Shown here: positions 41,872-50,592 of the stretch, piece by piece
Layout of the letters: each line of letters opens with the position of its first letter
Position numbering within the stretch: position 1 is the first letter of the stretch
NCBI RefSeq assembly: GCF_040372165.1
Contig: NZ_BAABWG010000002.1
Coordinates: 124,001-188,000, forward strand
DNA length: 64,000 nucleotides
DNA from: Hydrogenophaga sp040372165
Lineage (GTDB): Bacteria; Pseudomonadota; Gammaproteobacteria; Burkholderiales; Burkholderiaceae_C
Direction of reading: 5' to 3'
Translations under genes and position numbers: made by a program
The notes under the pieces: generated by a model
Told to the model about the DNA's origin: nothing
What the model saw: the letters and a program-made list of their open reading frames with translations, nothing else
Database searches by the model: none

Positions 41872-42417
41872 ATGGATTCATATCACGGCACAACCATCGT
41901 CTGCGTCCGGCGCCAGACTCCCGAAGGCATCCAGGTCGCCATTGGCGGAGACGGTCAGGTGACTCTGGGAAATATCGTTGTCAAGGGGACAGCGCGCAAA
42001 GTGCGCAAGCTCTATCACGACAAAGTGCTGGCAGGGTTCGCCGGAGCGACTGCTGACGCCTTTACGCTGTTCGAGCGATTTGAAGCGAAGCTGGAGAAGC
42101 ACCAGGGCCAGTTGGCACGTGCAGCCATTGAGCTGACCCGCGACTGGCGTACCGATCGGGTGCTGCGCAGGCTTGAGGCCATGCTGGCGGTGGCCGACCA
42201 CACGGCTTCGCTGATCATCACAGGCAATGGCGATGTGCTGGAGCCGGAGCATGGCATCGTGGCCATTGGTTCAGGTGGGGCCTACGCACAGTCTGCCGCC
42301 AAGGCGCTGATTGACCATACGGATCTCAGTGCCGAGCAGGTGGTGCGCGAGTCGCTCAAGATTGCAGGCGACCTCTGCATCTATACCAACCTCAATCACA
42401 CAGTCGAAGTGCTGTGA
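41872..42417 (+). CDS. hslV: ATP-dependent protease subunit HslV
   Basis: A 181-residue threonine peptidase forming the HslVU (ClpQY) proteolytic core. The nucleophile is the Thr exposed after the propeptide, seen in MDSYHGTTIVCVRRQT. Other signatures are GGDGQVTLGNIVVKGTARKV and FAGATADAFTLFERFE, with LEPEHGIVAIGSGGAYAQSA late in the protein. Start at 41872 fits. Followed 64 nt later by hslU. Confidence 0.98.
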   Translation: MDSYHGTTIVCVRRQTPEGIQVAIGGDGQVTLGNIVVKGTARKVRKLYHDKVLAGFAGATADAFTLFERFEAKLEKHQGQLARAAIELTRDWRTDRVLRRLEAMLAVADHTASLIITGNGDVLEPEHGIVAIGSGGAYAQSAAKALIDHTDLSAEQVVRESLKIAGDLCIYTNLNHTVEVL

Positions 42418-42481
42418 GGCGCAGCCGCCTCCACCGCCAGCCTGACTGTCAGATCAAGATCACAGCTTTTCCTTCCCTCCT

Positions 42482-43813
42482 ATGTCTTCCATGACCCCCC
42501 AGGAAATCGTGTCCGAACTGGACCGGTTCATCATCGGCCAGCAAGGCGCCAAGCGCGCGGTCGCCATCGCTTTGCGCAATCGCTGGCGTCGCCAGCATGT
42601 GGACGAGAAGCTCAGGGCCGAGATCACGCCCAAGAACATCCTCATGATTGGCCCTACTGGCGTGGGAAAGACCGAAATCGCCCGACGCTTGGCGCGCCTG
42701 GCCAATGCACCCTTCATCAAGGTTGAGGCCACGAAGTTCACCGAGGTAGGCTATGTGGGCAAGGACGTTGACAGCATCATCCGCGACCTGGTGGAAATGG
42801 CGGTCAAGCAGGAGCGGGAAGCCGACATGAAGCGCCAGCGCATGCGGGCCGAGGAAGCGGCGGAAGAACGGGTCCTGGATGCGCTGTTGCCGCCGCCGCG
42901 TTCAGCAGGGCTGGAGCCGACATCAGCGCAGGACAGCGCGGCACGCCAGAGCTTTCGCAAGAAACTGCGGGAAGGGCAGCTCGACGACAAGGAAATCGAG
43001 ATCGACGTGGCTGAAGCCAAGCCAGCGATGGAGATCATGGGGCCTGCCGGCATGGAAGAAATGGCGGAGCAGCTGCGTGGCATGTTCTCGCAGATGGGCC
43101 AGGAGCGCATGCACAAACGCAAGCTGAAGATTGCGGAGGCGATGAAGCTGCTGATCGATGAAGAAGCGGGCAAGCTGGTCAATGAAGAAGACGCCAAGAC
43201 CCGGGCTTTGGTCAACACCGAGCAAAACGGCATTGTCTTCATCGACGAGATCGACAAGGTCGCCACGCGCAATGAGGGTGGAAGCTCGGCCGATGTGTCG
43301 CGTCAGGGCGTCCAGCGCGACCTGTTGCCGCTGGTCGAAGGCACGACGGTGTCGACCAAGTACGGCATGGTCAAGACGGACCATATTCTGTTCGTGGCCA
43401 GTGGTGCGTTTCACCTTTCCAAGCCCAGCGACCTCATTCCCGAGCTGCAGGGGCGTTTCCCCATCCGGGTCGAGCTGCAATCGCTGTCCGTCGACGATTT
43501 CGAGGCGATCCTGACGCAAACCCACGCTTCGCTGACCAAGCAATACCAGGCATTGCTCGCCACGGAGGAGGTCACGCTGGATTTCCGGCCTGAGGGCATC
43601 CGTCGTCTGGCGCAAATCGCCTGCGATGTGAATGAGCGCACAGAGAACATCGGGGCGCGACGGCTCTCGACCGTGATGGAGCACCTGCTCGATGACGTCA
43701 GTTTCGAGGCCACGCGGCACAGCGGCGAAACGGTGGTGATCGACGCCGCCTATGTCGACGAGCGCCTGAGTGAGCTCAGCCAGGACGAGGATCTGTCCCG
43801 CTACATCTTGTAA
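42482..43813 (+). CDS. hslU: ATP-dependent protease ATPase subunit HslU
   Basis: A 443-residue AAA+ unfoldase that feeds substrates into HslV. Walker A is MIGPTGVGKTEIARRLA, Walker B is GIVFIDEIDKVA, and the pore loop region is GYVGKDVDSI. The I-domain (residues about 110-235) is present, with the Arg-finger region LQGRFPIRVEL. The C-terminus SELSQDEDLSRYIL carries the peptide that docks into HslV. Standard length. Likely one transcript with hslV, ended by a hairpin at 43864. Confidence 0.98.
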   Translation: MSSMTPQEIVSELDRFIIGQQGAKRAVAIALRNRWRRQHVDEKLRAEITPKNILMIGPTGVGKTEIARRLARLANAPFIKVEATKFTEVGYVGKDVDSIIRDLVEMAVKQEREADMKRQRMRAEEAAEERVLDALLPPPRSAGLEPTSAQDSAARQSFRKKLREGQLDDKEIEIDVAEAKPAMEIMGPAGMEEMAEQLRGMFSQMGQERMHKRKLKIAEAMKLLIDEEAGKLVNEEDAKTRALVNTEQNGIVFIDEIDKVATRNEGGSSADVSRQGVQRDLLPLVEGTTVSTKYGMVKTDHILFVASGAFHLSKPSDLIPELQGRFPIRVELQSLSVDDFEAILTQTHASLTKQYQALLATEEVTLDFRPEGIRRLAQIACDVNERTENIGARRLSTVMEHLLDDVSFEATRHSGETVVIDAAYVDERLSELSQDEDLSRYIL

Positions 43814-43863
43814 GCGCTGTTGCTGATCAAGGGCCAGGCCTGGTGGCCATGCCCTTCACCGAT

Positions 43864-43896
43864 GCCGCGTTCTGGTGCTGCCAGGCGCGGCTTTTT
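43864..43896 (+). terminator. rho-independent terminator of hslVU
   Basis: Stem GCCGCG with inner CTGG paired to CCAG and CGCGGC, followed by TTTTT. It lies 50 nt past the hslU stop. Confidence 0.8.
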
Positions 43897-44131
43897 CGTG
43901 CCTGTAACGCTGGCTCAGGCCCCGGGGACCTCGCGTGCACCTTGCCGTTGATCGGACGCCACTCGAAAAGTGAAGCGTTACCTGCTTGAAGCATCACATT
44001 CAAACCGCGTTGTAAGTGCTTGCTTTTTATGGGGTTTTTTCTCGCATTTTTTCGTGAAACCTGCTCTAAGTGGTTGATTTCATTACAAAAAAAAGTGCGC
44101 GCAGCCTTGCGCGCGCCCATAAACCTGCTAC

Positions 44132-44166
44132 AGTGGAAAAAAGTGCAATTAAGTGGTGAAAAGTGT
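44132..44166 (+). promoter_or_regulatory. MraZ-binding boxes of the dcw operon
   Basis: Four AGTG(G/C/T) repeats at 44132, 44142, 44152 and 44162, each followed by 5 A/T-rich bases, giving exact 10-bp periodicity. This is the GTGG-N5 direct-repeat operator known for MraZ autorepression. The last box ends 20 nt before the mraZ start. Confidence 0.85.
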
Positions 44167-44185
44167 CTTCTAAGGCTTAATCAAC

Positions 44186-44611
44186 GTGTTCCAGGGTGCT
44201 TCCTCTCTCAATCTCGATGCCAAGGGCCGGATGTCCGTGCCCACAAGGCATCGTGACGCCCTGACCGAAGCGGCCGGACAGCTCACCATTACCAAGCATC
44301 CACACGGTTGTCTCATGATTTTCCCTCGAAATGAGTGGGAAAAGTTCCGTGAGCGCATTGCGGCGCTGCCGATGCAGGCGCAGTGGTGGAAGCGCATCTT
44401 TCTGGGCAACGCCCAGGATGTCGAAATGGATGCCACGGGCCGTGTGTTGATCGCTCCTGAGCTGCGTGCTTCGGCTGGCATCACCAAGGAGGCGGTCCTG
44501 CTGGGCATGGGTGCTCACTTCGAACTGTGGGATGCCGAGGTGTACGCCGAGCAGGAAGCAGAAGCCATGAAGGGCGAGATGCCCGACGTGTTCAAGGATT
44601 TCTCCTTCTGA
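44186..44611 (+). CDS. mraZ: transcriptional regulator MraZ
   Basis: A 141-residue DNA-binding regulator of the dcw cluster, forming a ring of AbrB-like swapped-hairpin domains. GTG start (product MFQGASSLNLDAKGRMSVPT). The two MraZ repeats each carry the DxxGR motif: LDAKGRMSVPTRHRD and MDATGRVLIAPELRA. First gene of the cluster, 7 nt before rsmH. The four boxes just upstream support autorepression. Confidence 0.97.
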   Translation: MFQGASSLNLDAKGRMSVPTRHRDALTEAAGQLTITKHPHGCLMIFPRNEWEKFRERIAALPMQAQWWKRIFLGNAQDVEMDATGRVLIAPELRASAGITKEAVLLGMGAHFELWDAEVYAEQEAEAMKGEMPDVFKDFSF

Positions 44612-44617
44612 AGGCCG

Positions 44618-45544
44618 GTGGTGCAAGCAACATGGAATCACCAGACCGTCCTGCTCCAAGAAGCCGTGGACGCGCTGCAAGTCAAGCCGGATGGCGTCTA
44701 TGTGGACGCTACGTTCGGCCGGGGTGGGCACTCGCGGGCCATCCTGGAGAAATTGTCTCCGGATGGTCGACTCATTGTTTTCGACAAGGACCCGCAGGCC
44801 ATCGAGACAGCGCGGTCAATGGCCGAGACAGATCCCCGCTTGAGCCTTCGTCACGAGGGCTTTGCGCATTTGGGGGAGTTGCCGCCGGCCAGTCTGGATG
44901 GAATCTTGATGGATCTGGGTGTGAGCTCGCCGCAGCTCGACGACCCGAGCCGGGGCTTTTCCTTTCGCAAGGACGGGCCTCTGGATATGCGCATGGACAC
45001 CACGCGAGGACAAAGCGTGGCGCAGTGGCTGGCGACAGTCGACATCCCAACTCTGTCGGAGGTGATACGTGAATTCGGCGAAGAACGGTTTGCTCAATCG
45101 GTTGCAAAGGCGATTGATCGTCGCCGACAGGAACGGGGCCCTATTGGAACCACCGCCGAGTTGGCCGAAGTCGTGGCTGGCGCGGTCAAAACCCGCGAGC
45201 CGGGCAAGGACCCTGCAACGCGCACATTTCAGGCTCTTCGGATTTTCATCAACGCCGAGCTTGAAGAGTTGCAACAAGCGCTAGAGGCCAGCCTGCATGT
45301 TTTGCGTCCAGGAGGTCGTTTGGTGGTGATCAGCTTCCATTCACTGGAAGATCGCATGGTCAAGCAGTTCATGGCCAGGCATTCGCGCGCCGTGGTGGAC
45401 CGCCGGGTCGCCTTCGTGGAGCCAGAGCCGACCCGTCTGCGGGCCGTCAAGCGGGTCATGCCCTCCAAGGATGAGGTCGAGCAAAATCCGCGGGCACGCA
45501 GCGCCGTGATGCGCCATGCCGAGCGCTCGGAGGTGCCGGCCTGA
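44618..45544 (+). CDS. rsmH: 16S rRNA (cytosine(1402)-N(4))-methyltransferase
   Basis: SAM-dependent methylase (MraW) of 308 residues. The SAM-binding motif is VDATFGRGGHSRAILEKL. Then come DGILMDLGVSSPQLDDPSRG and FSFRKDGPLDMRMD, both diagnostic, and LVVISFHSLEDRMVKQFM near the C-terminus. Two adjacent GTG codons (44618, 44621) may start it. The stop overlaps the ftsL start by 1 nt. Confidence 0.97.
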   Translation: MVQATWNHQTVLLQEAVDALQVKPDGVYVDATFGRGGHSRAILEKLSPDGRLIVFDKDPQAIETARSMAETDPRLSLRHEGFAHLGELPPASLDGILMDLGVSSPQLDDPSRGFSFRKDGPLDMRMDTTRGQSVAQWLATVDIPTLSEVIREFGEERFAQSVAKAIDRRRQERGPIGTTAELAEVVAGAVKTREPGKDPATRTFQALRIFINAELEELQQALEASLHVLRPGGRLVVISFHSLEDRMVKQFMARHSRAVVDRRVAFVEPEPTRLRAVKRVMPSKDEVEQNPRARSAVMRHAERSEVPA

Positions 45545-45846
45545 TGCGCACCAATCTGATCCTGTTGTTGCTGGTTCTGGGCAGTGCCTTCTACCTGGTG
45601 CACACCCAGTACGAGTCCCGCCGCCTTTACACCGCGGTGGACAAGGCCAGTGCAGCAGGGCGAAAGCTCGACGCCGAGCTCGCACAGCTGCAAGTGCAAA
45701 AGCGCGAGTTGTCCACGCCTGAGCGTGTGCAGCAGCTCGCGTCGAAGCGCCTGAAGATGCGTCCGGTCAATCCCGCGATCACCGAGTATGTGCAGGGGCA
45801 GCGCAGTGCTGGCGCCAGCGCAGTGGCCGAAGGAGGTGAGCAATGA
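45544..45846 (+). CDS. ftsL: cell division protein FtsL
   Basis: A 100-residue bitopic divisome protein. A short cytoplasmic N-terminus and membrane helix (MRTNLILLLLVLGSAFYLVH) precede a periplasmic leucine-zipper coiled-coil (SRRLYTAVDKASAAGRKLDA, ELAQLQVQKREL). It complexes with FtsB and FtsQ. Start overlaps rsmH stop, and its stop overlaps ftsI by 4 nt (ATGA). Confidence 0.93.
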   Translation: MRTNLILLLLVLGSAFYLVHTQYESRRLYTAVDKASAAGRKLDAELAQLQVQKRELSTPERVQQLASKRLKMRPVNPAITEYVQGQRSAGASAVAEGGEQ

Positions 45847-47627
45847 GTGGCAAGCGGGCCAATGCTTCATCTCGCGGGGCAGCACGAGCATCCGGACGGC
45901 TGAGCATCAACTATGGCGCCAGTCCACTGCTGGCAAGCAAGACACCCGTCTGGCGGAGCAAGCTCATTGTGGCTGGCCTGGCGTTGGCTTTTGCCGGTCT
46001 GGCCGGACGTGCCGCTTACGTCCAGGTGTTTGGCAATGACTTCTTTCAGCGCCAGGGCGAGGTCCGCTACGCACGGACGCTGGAACTGCCGGCGCATCGT
46101 GGGCGCATTCTTGATCGCAACGGCCTTCTGATGGCGTCCAGTGTTGAAGCGCAGAGTATCTGGGCCATACCGGAAGACGTCGACAAGGCTGAACCCAAGC
46201 TCAAAGAGCTGGCCAAGCTTCTGGGTATTCAGTACTCGCGCCTGAAAAAGCGGCTGGCCGACGAAGACCGGACCTTTGTCTGGATCAAGCGCCAGGTGGA
46301 TGCTCCTTTGGCCAAACAGATCGCCGAACTGGATATCAAGGGCATCTACCAGACGCGGGAGTACAAGCGCGAATACCCAGAAGGTGAGGCTGCGGCTCAC
46401 GTCATTGGTTTCACCAATGTGGAGGACAAAGGCCAGGAAGGCATCGAGCTGACTTTCAACAGCAAGCTCGCGGGCAAGAATGGCTCACGTCGCGTGATCA
46501 AGGACCGCCTGGGGCGGGTGATTGAAGACTTGCGTGATGTCGTGCCACCCGTGGATGGCCCCGATATCCAGCTCTCCATCGATACGAAGATTCAGTACTT
46601 TGCCTATCAGAAGCTCAAGAGCGCCGTGCTTGCCCACCGCGCCAAAGCAGGCAGTGTTCTGGTGATCGATACCATCAGTGGCGAAGTGCTGGCCTTGGCC
46701 AACTACCCCAGCTACGACCCGAATCACCGTCAATCGCTGACGGGAAACCAGCTGCGCAATCGCGTCTTGACCGACAGTTTCGAGCCTGGTTCGACCATGA
46801 AGCCGTTCACCATTGCACTGGCTCTGGAGAGCGGCATGGTCAAGCCGTCCACGACAGTGTTCACGTCACCTGGCTGGATCAAGGTGGGTCGGAACGTGAT
46901 TCGGGATGCACACCGCAACGATGCCTTGACGGTCGCGGAAGTCATCCAGAAGTCCAGCAACGTTGGTACCGTCAAACTGGCGATGCGCATGCCAGCCCGC
47001 GAAATGTGGGAAGTGTTCGCGCAGGTGGGTTTCGGGCAGAAGCCTCAAGTGCCGTTCCCGGGAGCAGTCAGCGGCCGCCTTCGCCCCTACAAGACCTGGA
47101 AGCCGATCGAGCAGGCGACGATGAGCTACGGCTACGGACTCTCGGTGTCTCTCTTTCAGCTCGCTCGGGCCTATACCGTCTTCGCGCGCGACGGCGAGAT
47201 CATTCCGCTGACCATGGTCAAGCGTGACGAGCCTGCGCAAGGTGTTCGCGTCTTCAGTGAAGACACCGCGCGATCTGTCCGGCACATGCTCGAACTCGCC
47301 ACCCGCAAAGGAGGCACCGCTCCCAAGGCTCAGACGATGGGCTACTCGGTCGGGGGCAAAACGGGGACGGCTCACAAGGTCGAGGGCAAGGGGTACGCCG
47401 CAAAGCGCTACCGCAGCTGGTTTGTTGGCCTGGCGCCGGTCGAAAATCCGCGCATTGTCGTGGCGGTCATGGTCGACGAGCCCCGAAATGGCGAGTACTA
47501 CGGAGGACTGGTCGCAGCGCCCGTGTTCAGCGAGACAGTCCAGCAAACACTCCGCATTCTCGGCGTTCAGCCGGACATGAGCGTGACGCCGCAAATCGTG
47601 GCGGAAACCGTGGAGGAGTCGTTCTGA
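45843..47627 (+). CDS. ftsI: peptidoglycan transpeptidase FtsI (PBP3)
   Basis: Septal class B penicillin-binding protein of 594 residues. A membrane anchor near residues 40-62 (LIVAGLALAFAGLAGRAAYV) precedes the dimerisation/pedestal domain (RTLELPAHRGRILDRNGLLM). The transpeptidase domain holds SxxK as FEPGSTMKPF, SxN as QKSSNVGTVK, and KTGT as VGGKTGTAHK. All catalytic motifs intact. The N-terminal cytoplasmic tail (about 39 residues) is basic and Ser/Ala rich. Confidence 0.98.
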   Translation: MSGKRANASSRGAARASGRLSINYGASPLLASKTPVWRSKLIVAGLALAFAGLAGRAAYVQVFGNDFFQRQGEVRYARTLELPAHRGRILDRNGLLMASSVEAQSIWAIPEDVDKAEPKLKELAKLLGIQYSRLKKRLADEDRTFVWIKRQVDAPLAKQIAELDIKGIYQTREYKREYPEGEAAAHVIGFTNVEDKGQEGIELTFNSKLAGKNGSRRVIKDRLGRVIEDLRDVVPPVDGPDIQLSIDTKIQYFAYQKLKSAVLAHRAKAGSVLVIDTISGEVLALANYPSYDPNHRQSLTGNQLRNRVLTDSFEPGSTMKPFTIALALESGMVKPSTTVFTSPGWIKVGRNVIRDAHRNDALTVAEVIQKSSNVGTVKLAMRMPAREMWEVFAQVGFGQKPQVPFPGAVSGRLRPYKTWKPIEQATMSYGYGLSVSLFQLARAYTVFARDGEIIPLTMVKRDEPAQGVRVFSEDTARSVRHMLELATRKGGTAPKAQTMGYSVGGKTGTAHKVEGKGYAAKRYRSWFVGLAPVENPRIVVAVMVDEPRNGEYYGGLVAAPVFSETVQQTLRILGVQPDMSVTPQIVAETVEESF

Positions 47628-49177
47628 TGATGCAGACGATGTCTTCCGCTCAGGCAGCTCAATGGCTCAAGGCACGCGTCAGCGGCGGGCTTCATTGCGA
47701 CAGCCGCAAGATCGGCCCCGGCGACGGATTTGTTGCCTGGCCTGGCGCAGCGACTGATGGCAGGCGCTTCGTGGCCGACGCCATCGGCGCCGGTGCTGTC
47801 GGCGCGGTGGTTGAGCGGGCCGGGGTAGAGGGTTTTGCGCTTGATGCTCAGCCGGTCGTGGCGGTGGCCGGATTGAAAAGCCTGGCCGGTGAGCTGGCTG
47901 CCACTTATTACGACAGGCCGAGCCAGTCGTTGGATGTGCTGGCGGTGACCGGCACCAATGGCAAAACGTCAACGGCCTGGTGGCTGGCGCAGTTGCTCAA
48001 TGCGCTGGGACGGCCCAGTGGACTCGTGGGCACCCTGGGTGTCGGTATGCCGGGTCGAGAGCGTGCAGCGGGGCAAGCGCTCGAGCTGGAGAAAACCGGT
48101 TTGACGACACCGGACCCGGTGTTGCTTCAGGCCCAGTTGCGACGCATGGTGGACGGCGGCGCTTCCGCATGCGTGCTCGAGGCGTCCTCCATCGGGCTGG
48201 AAGAAGGCCGTCTCAACGCTACCCGCATCGCAGTGGGCCTGCTGACCAATGTCAGCCAGGATCACCTGGACTACCACGGCGACATGGACGCCTACTGGCG
48301 TGCCAAGCAACGCCTGTTTGCGTGGGAAGGCATGGAGGCCGCTGTCATTAACGTTGACGATGCCCGCGGCGACTCGCTGGCCCGTCACCTGAGCGCCGAG
48401 GCCAGGCTGGATGTGTGGACCGTCACAGTGCAAGGCCGAGACGCGCGCATGTCAGCAGAGGGCATCGCGCACACCCCGACCGGGATGCGCTGGACGCTTG
48501 TCGAGCGCAATGCCGGACAAGAAGTCACCAACAAGGTGGACGTCAGCCTGCCTTTTGTCGGTGACTACAACATTCACAACCTGCTGTGTGTGGCCGCTGG
48601 TGCTCGTGCCCTGGGTATCGATTTCGAGCGGGTGGCTGATGCCCTGGAGGTGCTCACTGCCGTGCCAGGCCGCATGGAGCCGGTCGCGTCAGTCGACGGT
48701 GTGCCTCTCGTCCTGATTGACTATGCCCACACGCCAGATGCGCTGGAAAAGGCGCTGAGTGCACTGGTTCCGTTGGCGAAAGCGCGCGGAGGCCGGCTGG
48801 GCGTGGTGGCAGGTTGTGGCGGTGATCGTGACCGCAGCAAACGGCCCTTGATGGCAGCTGCTGCAGAGCGCCTTGCGCAGACCGTGATCCTCACCAGCGA
48901 CAACCCTCGCAGTGAATCACCCGACGCCATTCTGGCTGAAATGGTGGCCGGCCTGCAGCAGCCTTCTGCCGCTGTCGTTGAAACAGACCGGGCGAAAGCC
49001 ATTGCACTCGCCGTCCAGAATGCCGATCCGAAGGATATCGTTCTGATTGCTGGCAAGGGGCATGAGGATTACCAGGAGGTCGCAGGCGTCCGTATGCCTT
49101 TCTCTGACCAGGAGCAGGCGCGCAAGGCATTGAGTGCCCGCACGTCGGTGTCGGGCTCGCAGGAGGTGATTCAATGA
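47627..49177 (+). CDS. murE: UDP-MurNAc-tripeptide synthetase MurE
   Basis: Adds meso-diaminopimelate to UDP-MurNAc-Ala-Glu. The 516 residues contain the Mur ligase P-loop VTGTNGKTSTAWWLAQ, the carbamylated-Lys region, LTNVSQDHLDYHGDMDAYWR, and IDYAHTPDALEKAL. The DNPR motif in LTSDNPRSESPDAIL specifies meso-DAP, matching dapF in this window. ATG overlaps the ftsI stop by 1 nt, with a second ATG immediately after; stop overlaps murF by 4 nt. Confidence 0.98.
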   Translation: MMQTMSSAQAAQWLKARVSGGLHCDSRKIGPGDGFVAWPGAATDGRRFVADAIGAGAVGAVVERAGVEGFALDAQPVVAVAGLKSLAGELAATYYDRPSQSLDVLAVTGTNGKTSTAWWLAQLLNALGRPSGLVGTLGVGMPGRERAAGQALELEKTGLTTPDPVLLQAQLRRMVDGGASACVLEASSIGLEEGRLNATRIAVGLLTNVSQDHLDYHGDMDAYWRAKQRLFAWEGMEAAVINVDDARGDSLARHLSAEARLDVWTVTVQGRDARMSAEGIAHTPTGMRWTLVERNAGQEVTNKVDVSLPFVGDYNIHNLLCVAAGARALGIDFERVADALEVLTAVPGRMEPVASVDGVPLVLIDYAHTPDALEKALSALVPLAKARGGRLGVVAGCGGDRDRSKRPLMAAAAERLAQTVILTSDNPRSESPDAILAEMVAGLQQPSAAVVETDRAKAIALAVQNADPKDIVLIAGKGHEDYQEVAGVRMPFSDQEQARKALSARTSVSGSQEVIQ

Positions 49178-50592
49178 CTTCCTTGATGAAGCTCCTGCCT
49201 CGCCTGTCGAGTGCCCGCGTCGTCGGAGACCTTCCCGCCGAGGCGGTGCGCGTCCATACGGATTCACGAAGCGTCGCCAGTGGCGATGTGTTTGTAGCCC
49301 TCGTTGGCGAGCGGTTCGACGCTCACGCGTTTCTTTCCCAGGCCCGGGACGACGGCGCCGTGGCGGCGATCGCACAGCATGGTCTGGCTCAGGCTGGCCT
49401 TGTCGGGGTTGAGGTGCCGGACACGACAGCAGCTCTTGGCGAGCTCAGTCGCCTCTGGCGGGAGCAGTTCGATCTTCCGCTGGTCGCAGTCACGGGCAGC
49501 AACGGCAAGACCACGGTCACGCAAATGCTGGCCAGTGTCCTCGCGGAAGCAGTCAGCGACGACGCACTGGCGACGAAGGGCAACCTCAACAACCACATCG
49601 GTGTGCCCATGACGCTGCTTCGGCTGCGTGACAACCACCGTCTTGCGGTGGTCGAGCTTGGCATGAACCACCCGGGCGAGATCGCCTACCTGGCTTCGCT
49701 GGCCCAGCCGACGGTCGCCGTGGTGAACAATGCGCAGCGAGAACACCTGGAATTCATGGAAACAGTCGAGGCTGTGGCCAGGGAAAACGGCAGCGTGCTC
49801 TCGGCGTTGCCAGCGAGCGGGGTGGCGGTGTTTCCTTCAGATGACGCCTACACGCCAGTCTGGCGAGAGCTGGCCGGCAGTCGCCGGGTACTGACGTTCA
49901 GTGACTCGGACCCCAATGCCGATCTGCATGTCACGTCCGCCCAATGGCATGACGGAGCTTGGTCGGTCAAACTGGCAACACCAGATGGCGAGATGAGTAC
50001 CCGGCTTCACATCGCGGGGCGACACAATGTGCGCAACGCCGCTGCTGTCGCCGCCTGTGCGCTGGCCGCCGGTGTCGGGCTGGAAGCCATCGCAAAAGGT
50101 CTGTCGGACTTCGAGCCTGTCAAAGGCCGCTCGCGTGCCATGCGCCTTGAGTTCGGCGGCCAGTCTGTCGACCTGGTCGACGACACCTACAACGCCAACC
50201 CGGATTCCATGTTGGCGGCCGTCCGTGTGCTCTCCGAGCTGCCTTCTCCTCGGGTGCTCGTTCTGGGGGATATGGGTGAGGTTGGTGATCAGGGCGCGGC
50301 CTTCCATGAAGAGGTGCTTGCTGCAGCCGCTGATCAGGGCATTGAGCACATTCTGTGTACGGGCGACACTTTTGGCGCCGTGCTCGGCAGTGCCAAGGCA
50401 GCCAACGTTTCACATTTCATGACTGTTGACGGACTGGCCGAGGCGCTTGTTCTCCAGTTGAAAGACGGCATGAACGTTCGCAGCATGCTGATCAAGGGTT
50501 CAAGATACATGCAGATGGATCGCGTGGTAGATGCCGTTGCCGGCCTGACCGCACTCCGGGCAGCAGGCAAGGAGGCTCAGCATGCTGCTTAG
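49174..50592 (+). CDS. murF: UDP-MurNAc-pentapeptide synthetase MurF
   Basis: Adds D-Ala-D-Ala to complete the UDP-MurNAc-pentapeptide. The 472 residues contain VHTDSRSVASGDVFVALVGE near the start, the P-loop VTGSNGKTTVTQMLASVL, LATKGNLNNHIGVPMTLLRL, VVELGMNHPGEIAYL and LVDDTYNANPDSMLAAVRVL. Standard length and motifs. Its 3' end overlaps mraY by 11 nt. Confidence 0.98.
   Translation: MTSLMKLLPRLSSARVVGDLPAEAVRVHTDSRSVASGDVFVALVGERFDAHAFLSQARDDGAVAAIAQHGLAQAGLVGVEVPDTTAALGELSRLWREQFDLPLVAVTGSNGKTTVTQMLASVLAEAVSDDALATKGNLNNHIGVPMTLLRLRDNHRLAVVELGMNHPGEIAYLASLAQPTVAVVNNAQREHLEFMETVEAVARENGSVLSALPASGVAVFPSDDAYTPVWRELAGSRRVLTFSDSDPNADLHVTSAQWHDGAWSVKLATPDGEMSTRLHIAGRHNVRNAAAVAACALAAGVGLEAIAKGLSDFEPVKGRSRAMRLEFGGQSVDLVDDTYNANPDSMLAAVRVLSELPSPRVLVLGDMGEVGDQGAAFHEEVLAAAADQGIEHILCTGDTFGAVLGSAKAANVSHFMTVDGLAEALVLQLKDGMNVRSMLIKGSRYMQMDRVVDAVAGLTALRAAGKEAQHAA

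Larger units (their letters stand above)
43814..44185 (+). promoter_or_regulatory. hslU-mraZ spacer with dcw promoter region
   Basis: A 372-bp gap without a gene. The first part holds the hslU terminator. The second (about 44000-44185) is much more AT-rich than its surroundings, with T- and A-tracts. It contains a possible sigma-70 promoter TTGCGC (44107) - 16 nt - TACAGT (44129), directly overlapping the first MraZ box. Confidence 0.5.
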
